A stretch of DNA of 64,000 bases, taken from the NCBI GenBank assembly GCA_948150685.1, contig OX411310.1:41255599-41319598 (forward strand), in the 5' to 3' direction. The notes below the pieces were generated by a model. It was not told the origin of the DNA. It ran no database searches and saw only the letters and a program-made list of their open reading frames with translations. Made by a program: the position numbers and the translations under genes. Shown here in pieces: positions 50,178-61,320 of the stretch (within the stretch, counting starts at the first letter, position 1; every line of letters begins with the position of its first letter). The stretch is from Rhaphigaster nebulosa. Its lineage: Eukaryota > Arthropoda > Insecta > Hemiptera > Pentatomidae.

Positions 50178-50555
50178 TTATATTTTGACCTCATTATACA
50201 TTTGAATTCTAATTTTAAAGGCTTTATTGTGTGAAATGCAACTCTGAATAATTGCGGAATTACGCATTTCTTTTGTAAATAAAAATAAAATCCTTACAAG
50301 ATTAATATTTTCATTATCGTTTTCATTAATCTTTATGCCTAAGAAGTTTTTATAGTTTTCGTTTGCAAGTTCTATTGGCGCTTTCACTCGATTGCTCTTG
50401 GTTATTAGGTAGTTTACGATAAGAGTCGGAATCGAAGCAATCTGCAGATATGCTTTAACGTTCACATCGTTGAATAAATTGTTTTTAATCGATATTTTGC
50501 AAACACCTTCATCTACTGGTATAAAAAATATTTTGCACTTCTGTACCTCGTTCAA
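50178..50555 (-). other. Unrecognised open frame, 125 codons
   Basis: A long frame for this AT-rich setting, Asn/Ile/Lys-rich, between two LINE remnants on the same strand. KAPIELANENYKNFLGIKI is the most protein-like segment. I recognise no family. It may be part of a mobile element. Confidence 0.25.
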
Positions 50556-50849
50556 TACCTATAAACGATTTTTCGAAAAGCCTAAAAGTTTCCTTGTATT
50601 TTGTCCCAAACGATTCCTCCTACAGAGGAATTTAAATTAAAACGACAAAAACACTTTTTGTATATTTTTTATAAAGTTTTTAGTACACACAGTTTAGTAA
50701 AGTCAATACTGGCTTGTAGTTGACATAAAAACTCCAATTCGGCTTAATTTTAGTCTTATAGAAAATCATTAAGCTTTCCACCTCGATACTGGTTTTCCAA
50801 TACCATTCCCACTACTATACAATACTAAACAAATACTATCCCAACGACC

Positions 50850-51069
50850 TTTAATAATAATTATAATAATAATCAAAATATCTTTATTTTTAATAAGTTC
50901 ACATATGTACAATAAATAACAAAAAACAGCTAAATATATAGGTAGCTCATGGTAATAACCGTCTGTGGGGAGTCTTCAAAAATACAAGCTAGGAAATAAA
51001 AATTACATCTTGTTTTAAATAATAAATGTTTCTGCAAGTATTTACGAACATCATACGAAAGTCAAACAT
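50850..51069 (-). mobile_element. 3' end of a LINE with (ATT)n-like tail
   Basis: Read in reverse this is AT-rich 3' UTR ending in gattattattataattatta, a microsatellite-like LINE tail. It lies in line with the ORF end at 52485-52763 and is separated from it only by the inserted element at 51070-52436. Confidence 0.5.
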
Positions 51070-52436
51070 GGTAATTATTGGGATCTCACGCTGCTGATAA
51101 GAAAAGGGGCGTGGCCTAAGTAAGGTTATGCATCCTCACGTCACCAGTTACCCCCACCATTTTTCCCCTTTCCCCTACTTTTTGAAAAAAACGCGTCTCC
51201 CCACCAACATCAACTTCCTGTCATCAACTTCCTGCAATTCTTCGAATGTAATGTCTTTAATTTTTTAAAAATAGCGCCACTCCCCTCACTGCCCTCTAGC
51301 GTCAACAGTACAAAGTTACAAACAACAGTTACAAATAACGTAACTATTATTTTGTCAAATTAAGTAACTTCGTGTTTGTTATCATATATATTACATTTAA
51401 GAGAATGTATTTAGTACCTCATACTTTATAAACATCATTAATCAAATTAAAAAGTGTCAAAGGAAATATGTTTTTTGGTTTTTATTTTATTGTTTCTAAT
51501 TAAATATGTTATATTCTAAGAACTGAAATTACTATATATTAATTAAATATCCTACTAATTTTATCATTATAACTTTCAATAAATTATTTAATGAAAATTT
51601 TTGATAAATATCTAAAATAAAATAACAAATAAATTTAATTATAACAAAATAGTTATGATGAAATTGATTATTTGTAATTGCTGAGGAGAATAAAAGAGGT
51701 GAGAGAAAATAATATTGGAGAGGATATTGTACAAACACTGAAGAAATACCATAGCAGATTAATTACAGCAGTTCAGAATACCACTCTTTTGGTGTATATG
51801 AACTATAGCATGAGTATAAAATAATAGAAAAATCATCCAGTTGCAAGACCGATTAAAATTTATTAAAAATTTTAATTCAATTGTAGGATAAAAAAAAATT
51901 ACCAACTATCAATTTATTTATTAAAGCCCTACTCAATTAATTAATTAATAATGAATTTAATCAATTAAATTCTTAGCTTCGTAATTTTTCTTATTAGTTA
52001 TTAGTTATAGTTATTAGTAGTAAGTGTGATTGATAATCTAGAAAAGTACAGAATATCGTGATTAACGCGATGGGGAACATAAAATTTTATTTATTTTAAC
52101 TTTGTTATTGTTAATAATAATAAAAATGTGTTCATTTCTGTGTTTACTGTATATAGCATTTCATTCGTTTCTTCGATGTAAACATTATTATTTGAATTAA
52201 ATTCCTAGTTGGCAAATATTGTGGTTAATTTTCTGAAAAAGCGGAGACAGTCGTGATTATCGTCAGTGAGAAACGTAAAATTATGTATATTTCGGTAATT
52301 ATTTACCAGGAAGAAGTGAACGTTTCGAAAAACAGTGACGAATGTATAAGGGAAGGTGGTGGGGACGTAACCTCAATGTCAACAATGTGAGCCACGCCCC
52401 CTTTTGATGAAGCAGCGTGAGATCCCAATAATTACC
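51070..52436. mobile_element. DNA transposon with long terminal inverted repeats, nested
   Basis: The left end ggtaattattgggatctcac at 51070 is matched in reverse by the right end at 52436. The match runs about 26 bp without a mismatch (to cgctgct) and continues imperfectly through ggggcgtggcc for roughly 100 bp. The 1.37-kb interior is AT-rich and without a transposase frame, so the copy is non-autonomous. I could not identify a target duplication with certainty. Confidence 0.8.
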
Positions 52437-52439
52437 CAA

Positions 52440-52790
52440 AATATATTTAAATCTATATTCTATATTAAACATTTATTATTAAAGTTAATAATTTAATTCT
52501 CCAACTAATTCATATCTGTAGTTCCAAGCTACTCTGCAATAGCCAACCAGGCTATTCCAGTTTCTACCATTTAAGTAACTTTTAAACTCTACCTCATCCA
52601 ATGTATTTGTATTAAAAAAATTTATTCTGAATTCAGCGAGAATGGGGCAAACTGCTATCAAATGGTAAATATCTTCGTCTCTATTTGTAAGGTTACATAG
52701 CGAGCACAATTTATTCTGATTATGAAGCATATACTTATTTAAGTAAAACAGTTCACCCCTCACTTTGAATATCTAAATGATCGAGGTAGA
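52440..52790 (-). pseudogene. LINE ORF2 C-terminal fragment
   Basis: Encodes RGELFYLNKYMLHNQNKLCS, then the zinc motif CSLCNLTNRDEDIYHLIAVC, then NWNSLVGYCRVAWNYRYELV and a stop at 52485. CxxC...HxxxxC followed by P-x-L-x-x-x-R is the usual C-terminus of this retrotransposon class. Upstream sequence is missing or decayed. Confidence 0.75.
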
Positions 52791-52904
52791 GTCCAATTTT
52801 ATACCACTAAATAAGTCTGGTTGAAACTTTAGCTGCTTATACAAGGTGTATTATTGGCTATTCTGTGCAGATGATTTTTTAATTTGTTCATCAAAGTCAG
52901 TAGT

Positions 52905-53560
52905 GAAAAATTGGGCGAGCTGCCACTCCGATTGGTCCATCTCCCCACCGCCAGCCTTAACCACCAAGTGGTCTCACCTCGATCTAACCTTAACTATTAG
53001 GCCACGCCACTTTTAAGTCACATGACTCTTGGGCTCTCCCTTTTAGTCACGTGACTATTAGGCTCCGTCCCTTTTAGAAACGTAATCCGGCCACGTGACC
53101 CACACCTTCTGGCCTATTCTCCGCCCACATGTTTAGTCACGTGACCCATGTTGGGTCATTGTTTTTACGATGAGTCGCCATTTTGTTTACAATGATGTGG
53201 TCACCATCCACTCTTAACCACCAGGCTCATCCCCTCTACCCATTGAAGAGTCAGGTACTTATATAGCATGAGTGTACCCGTTCGCCATTTTGTTTTAGCG
53301 CCGTTTGAGATACTTAAGGTTTTGTAGACACTGAGTGTATCCGGCCGCCATTTTGTTTTATAGCGACTTGAGAGACTTACGGTTTTGTAGACACTGAGTG
53401 TGGCCGTCCTCCATTTTGTTCTTTATATGCCGCCATTTTGTTTGTCTGAAACTTGAGAGCCTTAGGACTTTGTCGAATGGTCAGGTACTCAGCTTATAGA
53501 GGCAGAGCGTACCGGCCGACATTGTGTTATCGGAACAGCCAGATGAAATTTGGTCACTTG
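52905..53560. repeat. GC-rich block of degenerate tandem repeats
   Basis: 52960-53150 repeats a unit around tttagtcacgtgac (near 53042 and 53132, with variants at 53014 and 53091). 53280-53460 repeats a 63-bp unit with gccgccattttgttttat and ggttttgtagacactgagtg (copies at about 53284, 53347 and 53410). A longer phrase, gtcaggtact...gtacc, occurs at 53250 and 53480. GC content stands well above both flanks. Confidence 0.8.
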
Positions 53561-53689
53561 ACCTATGGTGGTTACATAGCCTTCTCAATGTTTGCATAAC
53601 CTTTACAATATTTAACTTTAGCTAAATGTAAACACGTTGGATCATGTATAAGCAAGTTGGTTGATGTCCAGGTGAAATATAAACATGGA

Positions 53690-53935
53690 CTTTGAAAAAA
53701 CTGCTTATACATAAATAGTATTACGTATACGTATTAAATAGTCGGACCCCTTAATTCCATAATAGCTTTTGGATTTTGAACTGTTAAACCTTAAAACATA
53801 AATAAATATTACGGCCCTGTAAAACTTTTAACAGCTTTTGGAACTTGAGTTGTTAATCTCTACAATATAAACAAGGCTTCTTAATCCTACAGCAACAGTT
53901 GGACTTTGAACTTTTAATCCTCTATCTTTACTCAT
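53690..53935. repeat. Degenerate tandem repeat, about 85-bp unit
   Basis: Three diverged units each carry agcttttggattttgaactg or a near variant (about 53764, 53831 and 53890). Confidence 0.6.
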
Positions 53936-55067
53936 CTCGCTGAAACATGCGCAGCATCTTACTCTACTTGGGGATTTCCCTGGCTAGTTTACATAATCTT
54001 CTCAATACTCAACACTTCTCCATATTCATTTCATAATTCAAATTGTTTGTTTTCTTTCATGAAATGATTACAATTTATTAGATATTTCGATATCGTCTCA
54101 TGGCCAACAAGTCTTGTTTTGTGTAGGTGACTGTCAATATTAGAATGTTTGCTATCATCGGATAATAGATAATATTAACAGTAACTAAAATGAGCAAAAC
54201 ACAATTCTGGTCACTCTTTCCCCCAATTCCACTTAGCATTATTAAGTTGTCCTCTAGAAATGATAAAAAAAATGTCACCATTAGCATTACTTTTTTTTAT
54301 CTTTAGAATTCCCAGTCAATTGAATGTGTTGGGAATTATACAATAGATATTTGGAAATGACTTGAAAATTAGGTAATCTCTAATTGAAATGCCCAGTAAA
54401 AACCAAATTTTAATCAGAAAATTTGCAATTAGATTATACAGTTCTTGGAAGTGGTTAGCCCAAATATTTCAATTTTGATAAACGAGTATTATATAATAGA
54501 TGATGTCATTAAGGCTTACTTCAATTGTATCATAATGAAGAAATGACTTAAAAGTTATTTTATTAGTTTTTAACAATCTTTTATTATTACCGTTTTATCA
54601 AATAACCTTTTATTAAGCATATCCCTCATTAGCTCTACCTATTTGTTTTAATTGCTGGTAGCCAGTAGCGTAGTCAGAATTTTGTTTCGAAGGGTTTCTT
54701 ATTTTTTTCTTCAACCAAAAACGTTTCGAAAAGAAAAAATATCGTGAATTTGCAAAAAAAATTAAAAAAAAGAAATGTTAACCCACAGATGTTATATGAA
54801 ACAACACTAAAATCGTATTTTATTGAGTTACCTTGTACTTTTTCTTTAGTTTGACTTTGTGGATGAACCTGAGTCGCTGCAGTGCCGCAAAAAATCCTTT
54901 ATATTTCCTGAAGTAGTCTCACGACCTTTAGTAACAATTACTTATTCAAATGAAGTAAAATATTAAGGTTTTTTTGTTCCATTGTCCAAAGAAAAAGCGA
55001 ATTTAATTGTTTTAATGAGCAGGATTAAAACTAGGGATTGGGATATCGGAAGCAAAATTTGATAATA

Positions 55068-55070
<3 letters not shown>
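53936..55070. other. Intergenic DNA with one transposon end
   Basis: 54663-54760 starts cagtagcgtagtcagaattt, another AGTGGCGTAGCCAGG-type terminus as at 46312. No gene seen. Confidence 0.45.

Positions 55071-55120
<50 letters not shown>
55071..55120. repeat. (TA)n microsatellite
   Basis: Fifty bases of AT dinucleotide. Confidence 0.95.
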
Positions 55121-55122
<2 letters not shown>

Positions 55123-55369
55123 CTATGTATGTATGTATATTTATACAATATACAATGTACATTTTATACAATTTATATGTAAAATACCACACGCATAATA
55201 TGGTACAACAAACAAGACGAAAATATTGTTACAAAAAATACTGTATAAAATAATAACGATATACAAAATGGCTTTTCATTCTAAAAAATGTGAATATAAA
55301 ATGCTTATAAACTAATTTACATTTGCTTGAAAGAAGGAAATGCGATACGAATCTCTTTTAAGAAGAAGC

Positions 55370-55990
55370 ATGACGAGTGTTCACGTCATGGCTGCTCTGG
55401 CATTGCCTTGACGTCCTAAAGCAATAAGCTAAGGGCAATAAAGTTATTCTAATGTGCACTCCGAGACATGAAGGAATAGAAGGAATGATACAGCTCATCG
55501 CCATAACCAGCCAGGTAGGGCTCAGAAACAGTGTTAATTGGCCCAGAGTGAACATATCCACTGGTTCAACCAGGAAAAAAATTGAATCCTGGAAAATAAA
55601 GTAGAAAATACTGCGATTCAAAACCTAATTTGAAATAATCCAAACTATTAATCAATTTGCCAAAGAAAAATAATTAATTCTATCTAAATCTGACAAAGAG
55701 TGAGTTGAAAACAATCGGTCTCCTCACGACCACTATCCGTTAACATTACTAGATCGAATCGCAAGAACTTAATGTGCTTCGTAAGAAGTATACGATTCTA
55801 ATGTGATCGCTAGAGGAACAGGAGGATTTTCACAACATATAATAATAACAATTCTTCAGGATTGAGGAGCGGAATAGGAAGGATTTTCCATTTTCTGCAG
55901 TTCAAGGGAAAGGGAAATATTGATAGGGAGGTCTGGGATTGGTTCTGGAGTAAAAACTTTTGAGCTGGAGAAGTTCAAAGCCCAAAAGGA
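55370..55990 (+). pseudogene. Heavily decayed LINE RNase H tail, plus strand
   Basis: The frame at about 55435-55600 reads VILMCTPRHEGIEG, then RVNISTGSTRKKIESWK, which fits the WVPGHSGIEGNE...IKRKIKxW end of LINE RNase H domains. Downstream, in changing frames, come pieces like the LLTxHxxL segment that follows in such elements. The long minus frame here (55358-55621) is a shadow. Confidence 0.5.
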
Positions 55991-57815
55991 GTTAGTGTGT
56001 ACATAGTCTAGAATAGAAATACTATATACCTAAGAATGGGTACAACCATTACAATTTGGCGTAGAAACTGGTTGTATGATAGACATACGAGATTTGAATT
56101 ACACGAAAATGAGAGACGAAACAAGGAGTTATTACTCTATACGAAAAATTAATATATGATATTAACAAATATACATATGATAAAAGTAATAAAAGAACCA
56201 CTTAATCCTGCATTTATTTTATTAATAAAAACTTGTTAGTCATTATTTGTAAGCGTTATTTTATTGTGTAACCTTTCGGTTCTCTTTTTATTTTTTTCAT
56301 AATTACTTGCAATTTCCAAACTATTTTGCTGTCACCGAAGTCAAAATATCAATTATTCTTAACATACTATTCAAGGCAGTACTTATTAAAATTTTTAATA
56401 TTCTAATTTTCCTAATTGTTCTTTATTTTTCTTTTTAGCACATTTTGGTCAAGTTTTTCCTTTTGGAATTAGCATTTCATGTCCTTCATATCTTGAAACA
56501 CTGTTACTTCCTAAGGCTTACATCACTGTCATCCATATTAATTTAATTGAAAATGCACATTTTTCCCATCGCTTTTGAAACCAGACTTGGAATATCTCCC
56601 AGAAATGTGTCTAAAAAAACAAAAAAAAAATGATAGCACATAAATAAACTATGAATGAATACTCATAGACAAAAAATTTTAAGAAATGGACCTTAGTCAT
56701 GAATCCGGTTATTCATATTTCTCCGACCTACGGTTGTTTCCCTAGGCGGTGTATCATCTTCACTATCTGTAATCGGCTAGTCACCCAGTTCTCTTCCTAC
56801 TACAATAACGAGGATAATTATAATAAAAACAGTCACTGCGTTTTCAGAACTTCTCCCCTTTTCGATAATAAAATTTAAGATTAGAAGAATAATAAAACAT
56901 TTTTCAGGCCCATGCCTTTTCTTTTGCTGCCATTTTACGTTAGCTTCACTGATGAAAACAACGTCTCTCTCTTACTCGTAATTTTGCAGATATAAAAAAA
57001 AAATAAATAAATAAAATTATGATAAGAATATACTCTACACTTTGTGTGCTTACAACAAATCACTTAAGCAGTGGGGAAAATGGTTAAAAAATCCACGAAA
57101 GTTGACATAAAACGATCATTTTAGCGATGTCAAAATGTATTAAGGAAAAGAGACTTACCTTTTTTTTTTTTTTTTTTTATTGTATAGTTTTGTCGCTATA
57201 CTACTTGCTGTTTTAATTTCAATCTTGAAAATTGAATCCTCTCTTTGTATATATGAAGTTTCAAACACTGCCAAAAATCATTTTCCGCAATATTTATAGC
57301 AGAATATCTCAGAAGAGATTTTTTTACTAAGAATCAAATGAATCCAGAGCTATTTCCTTATTAGCTAATTTTTTTTTTTTTTAATGCCTCTAACTCTGGT
57401 AAATTTGCTGATATCAAAACAACACAAAAGCTAAAATTATGATAAGGTTGTTCCCTACATTTTTGTGTCCTCACAACAAATCACTAAAGTAGAGAGGAAA
57501 GTGCTTAAATAAATATTCTGTTAGTGGTAAATTAATTATTACAGGATACTGTAGGAGTATACCTCTACTATTAGATATGGGCAGCTGGATCACTGTTTGA
57601 TGCGACATATATGTACTTTTTCTTACCAGAGACTGCAGGAAGGAAAATAAAGACAGACATAGAATGAATATCAAAGACATCTGTAATAGCAATCTAGCAA
57701 GTAATCTGTAATAACATCATATGAATATAATATTGCTCATGCAGTATTGATATTTCTGTTTTGATGAGAATATGGGATTGAGACATAAGGGGCTGATTAT
57801 CATCATATATTATCA
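55991..57815. other. Intergenic DNA with a direct repeat
   Basis: 57016-57080 and 57432-57500 are diverged copies (aaaattatgataag, acaacaaatcact, gaaa). Long T tracts lie at 57162-57179 and 57369-57382. No gene recognised. Confidence 0.5.
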
Positions 57816-57819
57816 AATA

Positions 57820-58186
57820 AAGTTCCCAGAAGTCTTAAATATTTCAGAATGAGATCCCTGTTTTAAAACATTATTTTGTTTGGTTTTGCATTACAGCTAG
57901 ATCTCTTAAATTTTTGTGAAACATTGTTATTCATGTCTAAATGTAAATATATTAGATAACTAATATATTCTAAAATATTCAGATATACATAAATGATTAG
58001 AGATTTAAAAAAGTGGCCATTGTCCTACTACTTCATAATATGTTCCAATTAGTATGAATAAAAAATTAAAAATATGATAATTCTGTACTACTGACATTGT
58101 TAATTTTTTTCCTTTTTTTTACAATTAATGCAAACACTAATCTTGCTGCATAATTATTGAATATGTGTAAATAAAATTCCTTGTAA

Positions 58187-58276
<90 letters not shown>

Positions 58277-58500
58277 TTTATTGAACAATGAAATTCATGT
58301 TGATTGTCAATTAAATAAAATAAAATTAATAAATTAAGGGATAACAAGATCCTGACTTGAGTGCCAAGCAGTGATCCCCGCTGTGTGTTGAAGTTAAGCC
58401 CATGAATAACAATGTTTCACAAACATAATATAACCAAACAAAATAATATTTTAAAACAGGGATCTCATTCTGAAATATTTAAGACTTTTTGGAACTTTCT
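57820..58500. mobile_element. Foldback structure: about 100-bp inverted arms around a (TA)n spacer
   Basis: The left arm 57820-57935 (agtcttaaatatttcagaat, gagatccctgttttaaaa, gtgaaacattgttattcatg) is matched in reverse by 58401-58500. The spacer of about 465 bp contains the (TA)n array. Identity is roughly nine in ten bases by eye. Confidence 0.85.
58192..58273. repeat. (TA)n microsatellite
   Basis: Eighty-two bases of TA dinucleotide, the longest array here. Confidence 0.97.
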
Positions 58501-59181
58501 TTCAAGATTTTCCAAATTTTTATGGTAATCTGCCTCTGTTTTGTGGTGCTCAAATTTTTATTTATGATCAAAAAACAAGTAAAATTTAGTTTTTTATGAT
58601 CAGTATGGGCCCGAAACTTGTGTCCCGTCTTGGGAAAGATTTATTTCTTAAAATTAGGTACCTTAAATTTAAATAGCAAACTTGGCCAGTTACTATTTTC
58701 CTTCTTTATTAATTTTCCTTTTATCCATGGACTAATTTCCACCAATCATCTATCACAATCTGACTGTATTTGCGTGGTATCACAGCTAATTTCATTTGGC
58801 TTAATTTGTTTAAGCAAGAGGTTCATCTACTTTTATTTATTCAGAAATTATAAAACTAATTCAAGTTATATTTACCTCTATTTCAGTCTTAGGTTTTATT
58901 TATTTCTTGTCGTTAATAGAATAAATATCTAATATTTATCACTTCTGTCTTTTGGGGGAAAAAAAATTTGAAAAGCTCAACAAATTTTTTTTTTTTTTTA
59001 AGATGGTATATTTTTAAAATAATATATATTTTTAAAGTGACTCAGTTAATACATCATAAAAATTTGAGAGTGGGATCATGATGGATTCAGCAGTTATGAC
59101 TAAAATATATTTCAGATGTACAGTATTTCAATGTGTTTTGGCAAATGAAGTTCCTGTGGAAAGATTGGGATTAAAAGTGTG

Positions 59182-59265
<84 letters not shown>

Positions 59266-59792
59266 AATTTTAAATGTAATTCCAAAAAGGTGGATCTTGA
59301 AAGAAATAGAAACTGAATTGGGAGTGACAAATTTTACTTTTACCGATGCAGATGATGAATTGTAAATGAGTTTTCAACTAAGACCTTTTTAAAATGAGCT
59401 ATTACACAAATCACTAGAACTTGTTGAACTCGACTTACATTTTTAGTGCAGAGTATATGTAAAAAAAAAAATGCGATATTTTACAATTTTGATAACTTTG
59501 ATTAAATTTTGATTTAAATATTGATCACTTGATTGGACGTTAAAGTGTATAGTTAACCAAAGTTACAAGAAAATCAGAAACAGTCATGTTGAATACTATT
59601 TCTTTTTGCTTGACTCGATATGGAAGAACCCACTGGGTATAAAATAAGAATGAATAGAGGCCAAAGACTGCACTCCTCAATAGCATTAGTTATCTCATCA
59701 ATAGACAGATAACTGACCCACATGAGGGTAGAGGTCTCCCTTAGCTTTTTAGGGTCTTGTAGTCCTCATGAGATACTCCGTACTTTTGTTAA
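58501..59792. other. Intergenic DNA with (TA)n array
   Basis: A plus-strand frame (59078-59365) stays open only because the TA array has no stop in that frame. The flanking peptides are not recognised. Confidence 0.5.
59186..59262. repeat. (TA)n microsatellite
   Basis: Seventy-seven bases of TA dinucleotide. Confidence 0.97.
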
Positions 59793-60567
59793 TTCCGGTG
59801 GGATTTCGATGATTTCTTTGTGTATTCTAGAGATTTTAATCACCTTTCATATGATTTCATAAATGATTCGCCATAAAATACTTACTTTTTGAATTATGCG
59901 TAAATAAAATTTTCTTTTCGCTATAACTTTTTCCTCTGCATTTTCTCGTTGATATACTACATATATAAAAAGTTAAAGGGCTTTAAGGAGAAGACATTAG
60001 GTAAGTTTCATCAAAATCGTTTGAGCCGTTTACGAGAAAATTGAAAAACAATTGTATGATCCGTGATATATTTACCACTTCCGGTTAGACCGATGCGCTG
60101 TATCTCTGCTATTACTGGTCAGATTTTGATGATCCTTTTTTTTTTTTTAGACGATTTAATTATCTTTCATACAAGTCTTTACATAATTTACCATTAAATG
60201 CATGCTTTTTAAGTTATGCGCAAATACAATTTTCTTTTCGCTATAACTTTTTCCTCTGCATTTTCTCGTTGATATATTACATAAATGAAGAGTTAAAGGT
60301 CTTTATAAGGAATAATTTAGGCAAGTTTTATCAAAATCGTTTGAGCCGCTTTCCAGAAAATTGTAAAAAAGTGTGAAATCGATTTTATAAAGTGGCACTT
60401 CCGGTTAGTCGATTTTAACGAAAGGGTGGCTGTAACATCGCATGGATGTGCCTACCTTAAATACGTAATTTATTTTTCGTTTTTGAGCTAGGCTGTTCAC
60501 ATAGACACAAACTCACCGACACACAGACCATTTTGCTAGACTTGGTTATTTGGACTCAGGGGACCTT
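59793..60567 (+). mobile_element. Non-autonomous repeat family, copy 4, with internal duplication
   Basis: Two internal units repeat aactttttcctctgcatttt at about 59926 and 60243 (317 bp apart), each followed by atcaaaatcgtttgagccg. It ends with atttggactcaggggacctt and lacks the usual ggtaagggaaagt end, which seems to have been replaced by unrelated DNA from about 60568. Confidence 0.7.
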
Positions 60568-61320
60568 ATAACGAGCCGAATAATCTTCGGAACGTTTCGT
60601 GGCCGGTCGAACGATCTCAAATATAGGTAAAGCGTTGGAACGTCTCCACTGCACACGCCCTACCGCCAGGGGCCGGCCGAAAACGATTCAATCCTGTCGA
60701 GATGGGATTTTCCAGCTGTGTTCAGCCATTTAATGAGGCTAAAGGAATTTAATGCAGATGCGATAGTTTATTTTTTAAAATAAATTTCTAATTTATAACG
60801 CTGTAATAACGTTAAAATATCTTTATTAATTACCTCGGGTGAAACTAAAAAAAAATCCAACTGAAAAGGTAACTAAGTGCAGAAATAATCCAAGTAAGGA
60901 TAAAGCAGAGAGATACGAGGAAATCAGAATTATTCGTCAGAAGCACAATAGATAAGTCAGGAGACCCCTAGGGCTACGATGATTAGCCGCGCGGAGAATC
61001 AGTCTACGAAGTTCATTACGCTATATCTCCGTTAATAATGGTCCGATTTAAATTATTTTTATTTCGTTTTGTAGAGAATTTCATCAGCTTTCATTTAAAT
61101 GTAATAAAAGCATCAAACCAACATTTTGCGGACGGATTTTTTTTTATTCGAAATTTGGATTCTACGTATCTTTTAATGCCTTTTATGCTGATTTCGAAAC
61201 ACCTTACATTTCTCCTCTATCTTATAAATGACCGAGTTGTGGGCTTATAAGATCCCTAATCGGCCGCCATTTTGAAACAAAATTTGGATTCTAAGTAACT
61301 TGAAACGTAAAAGTCAGAAA
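60568..61320. repeat. Composite dispersed repeat
   Basis: 60570-60720 is GC-rich (ccgccaggggccggccgaa). 61149-61174 and 61280-61312 both carry atttggattcta-gta, the reverse of the block at 5697-5725. cccctagggctacgat at 60965 resembles tccctagggctgcgat near 21658, just after the 123-bp array. Confidence 0.5.

Noticed and set aside
57471..57692. 73-codon minus-strand frame with hydrophobic start
   Set aside because: It crosses one copy of a direct repeat and has no homology I recognise; probably chance.
58066..58347. Tyr-Ile-repeat proteins across (TA)n arrays (also at 13, 3253, 25796, 55038, 59078, 59112)
   Set aside because: A TA array lacks stops in one frame and so creates spurious open frames of alternating Tyr and Ile.
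58340..58410. 5S rRNA-like phrase gaagttaagcccatgaat
   Set aside because: Only about ten bases resemble 5S rRNA; the internal control region and fold are absent.
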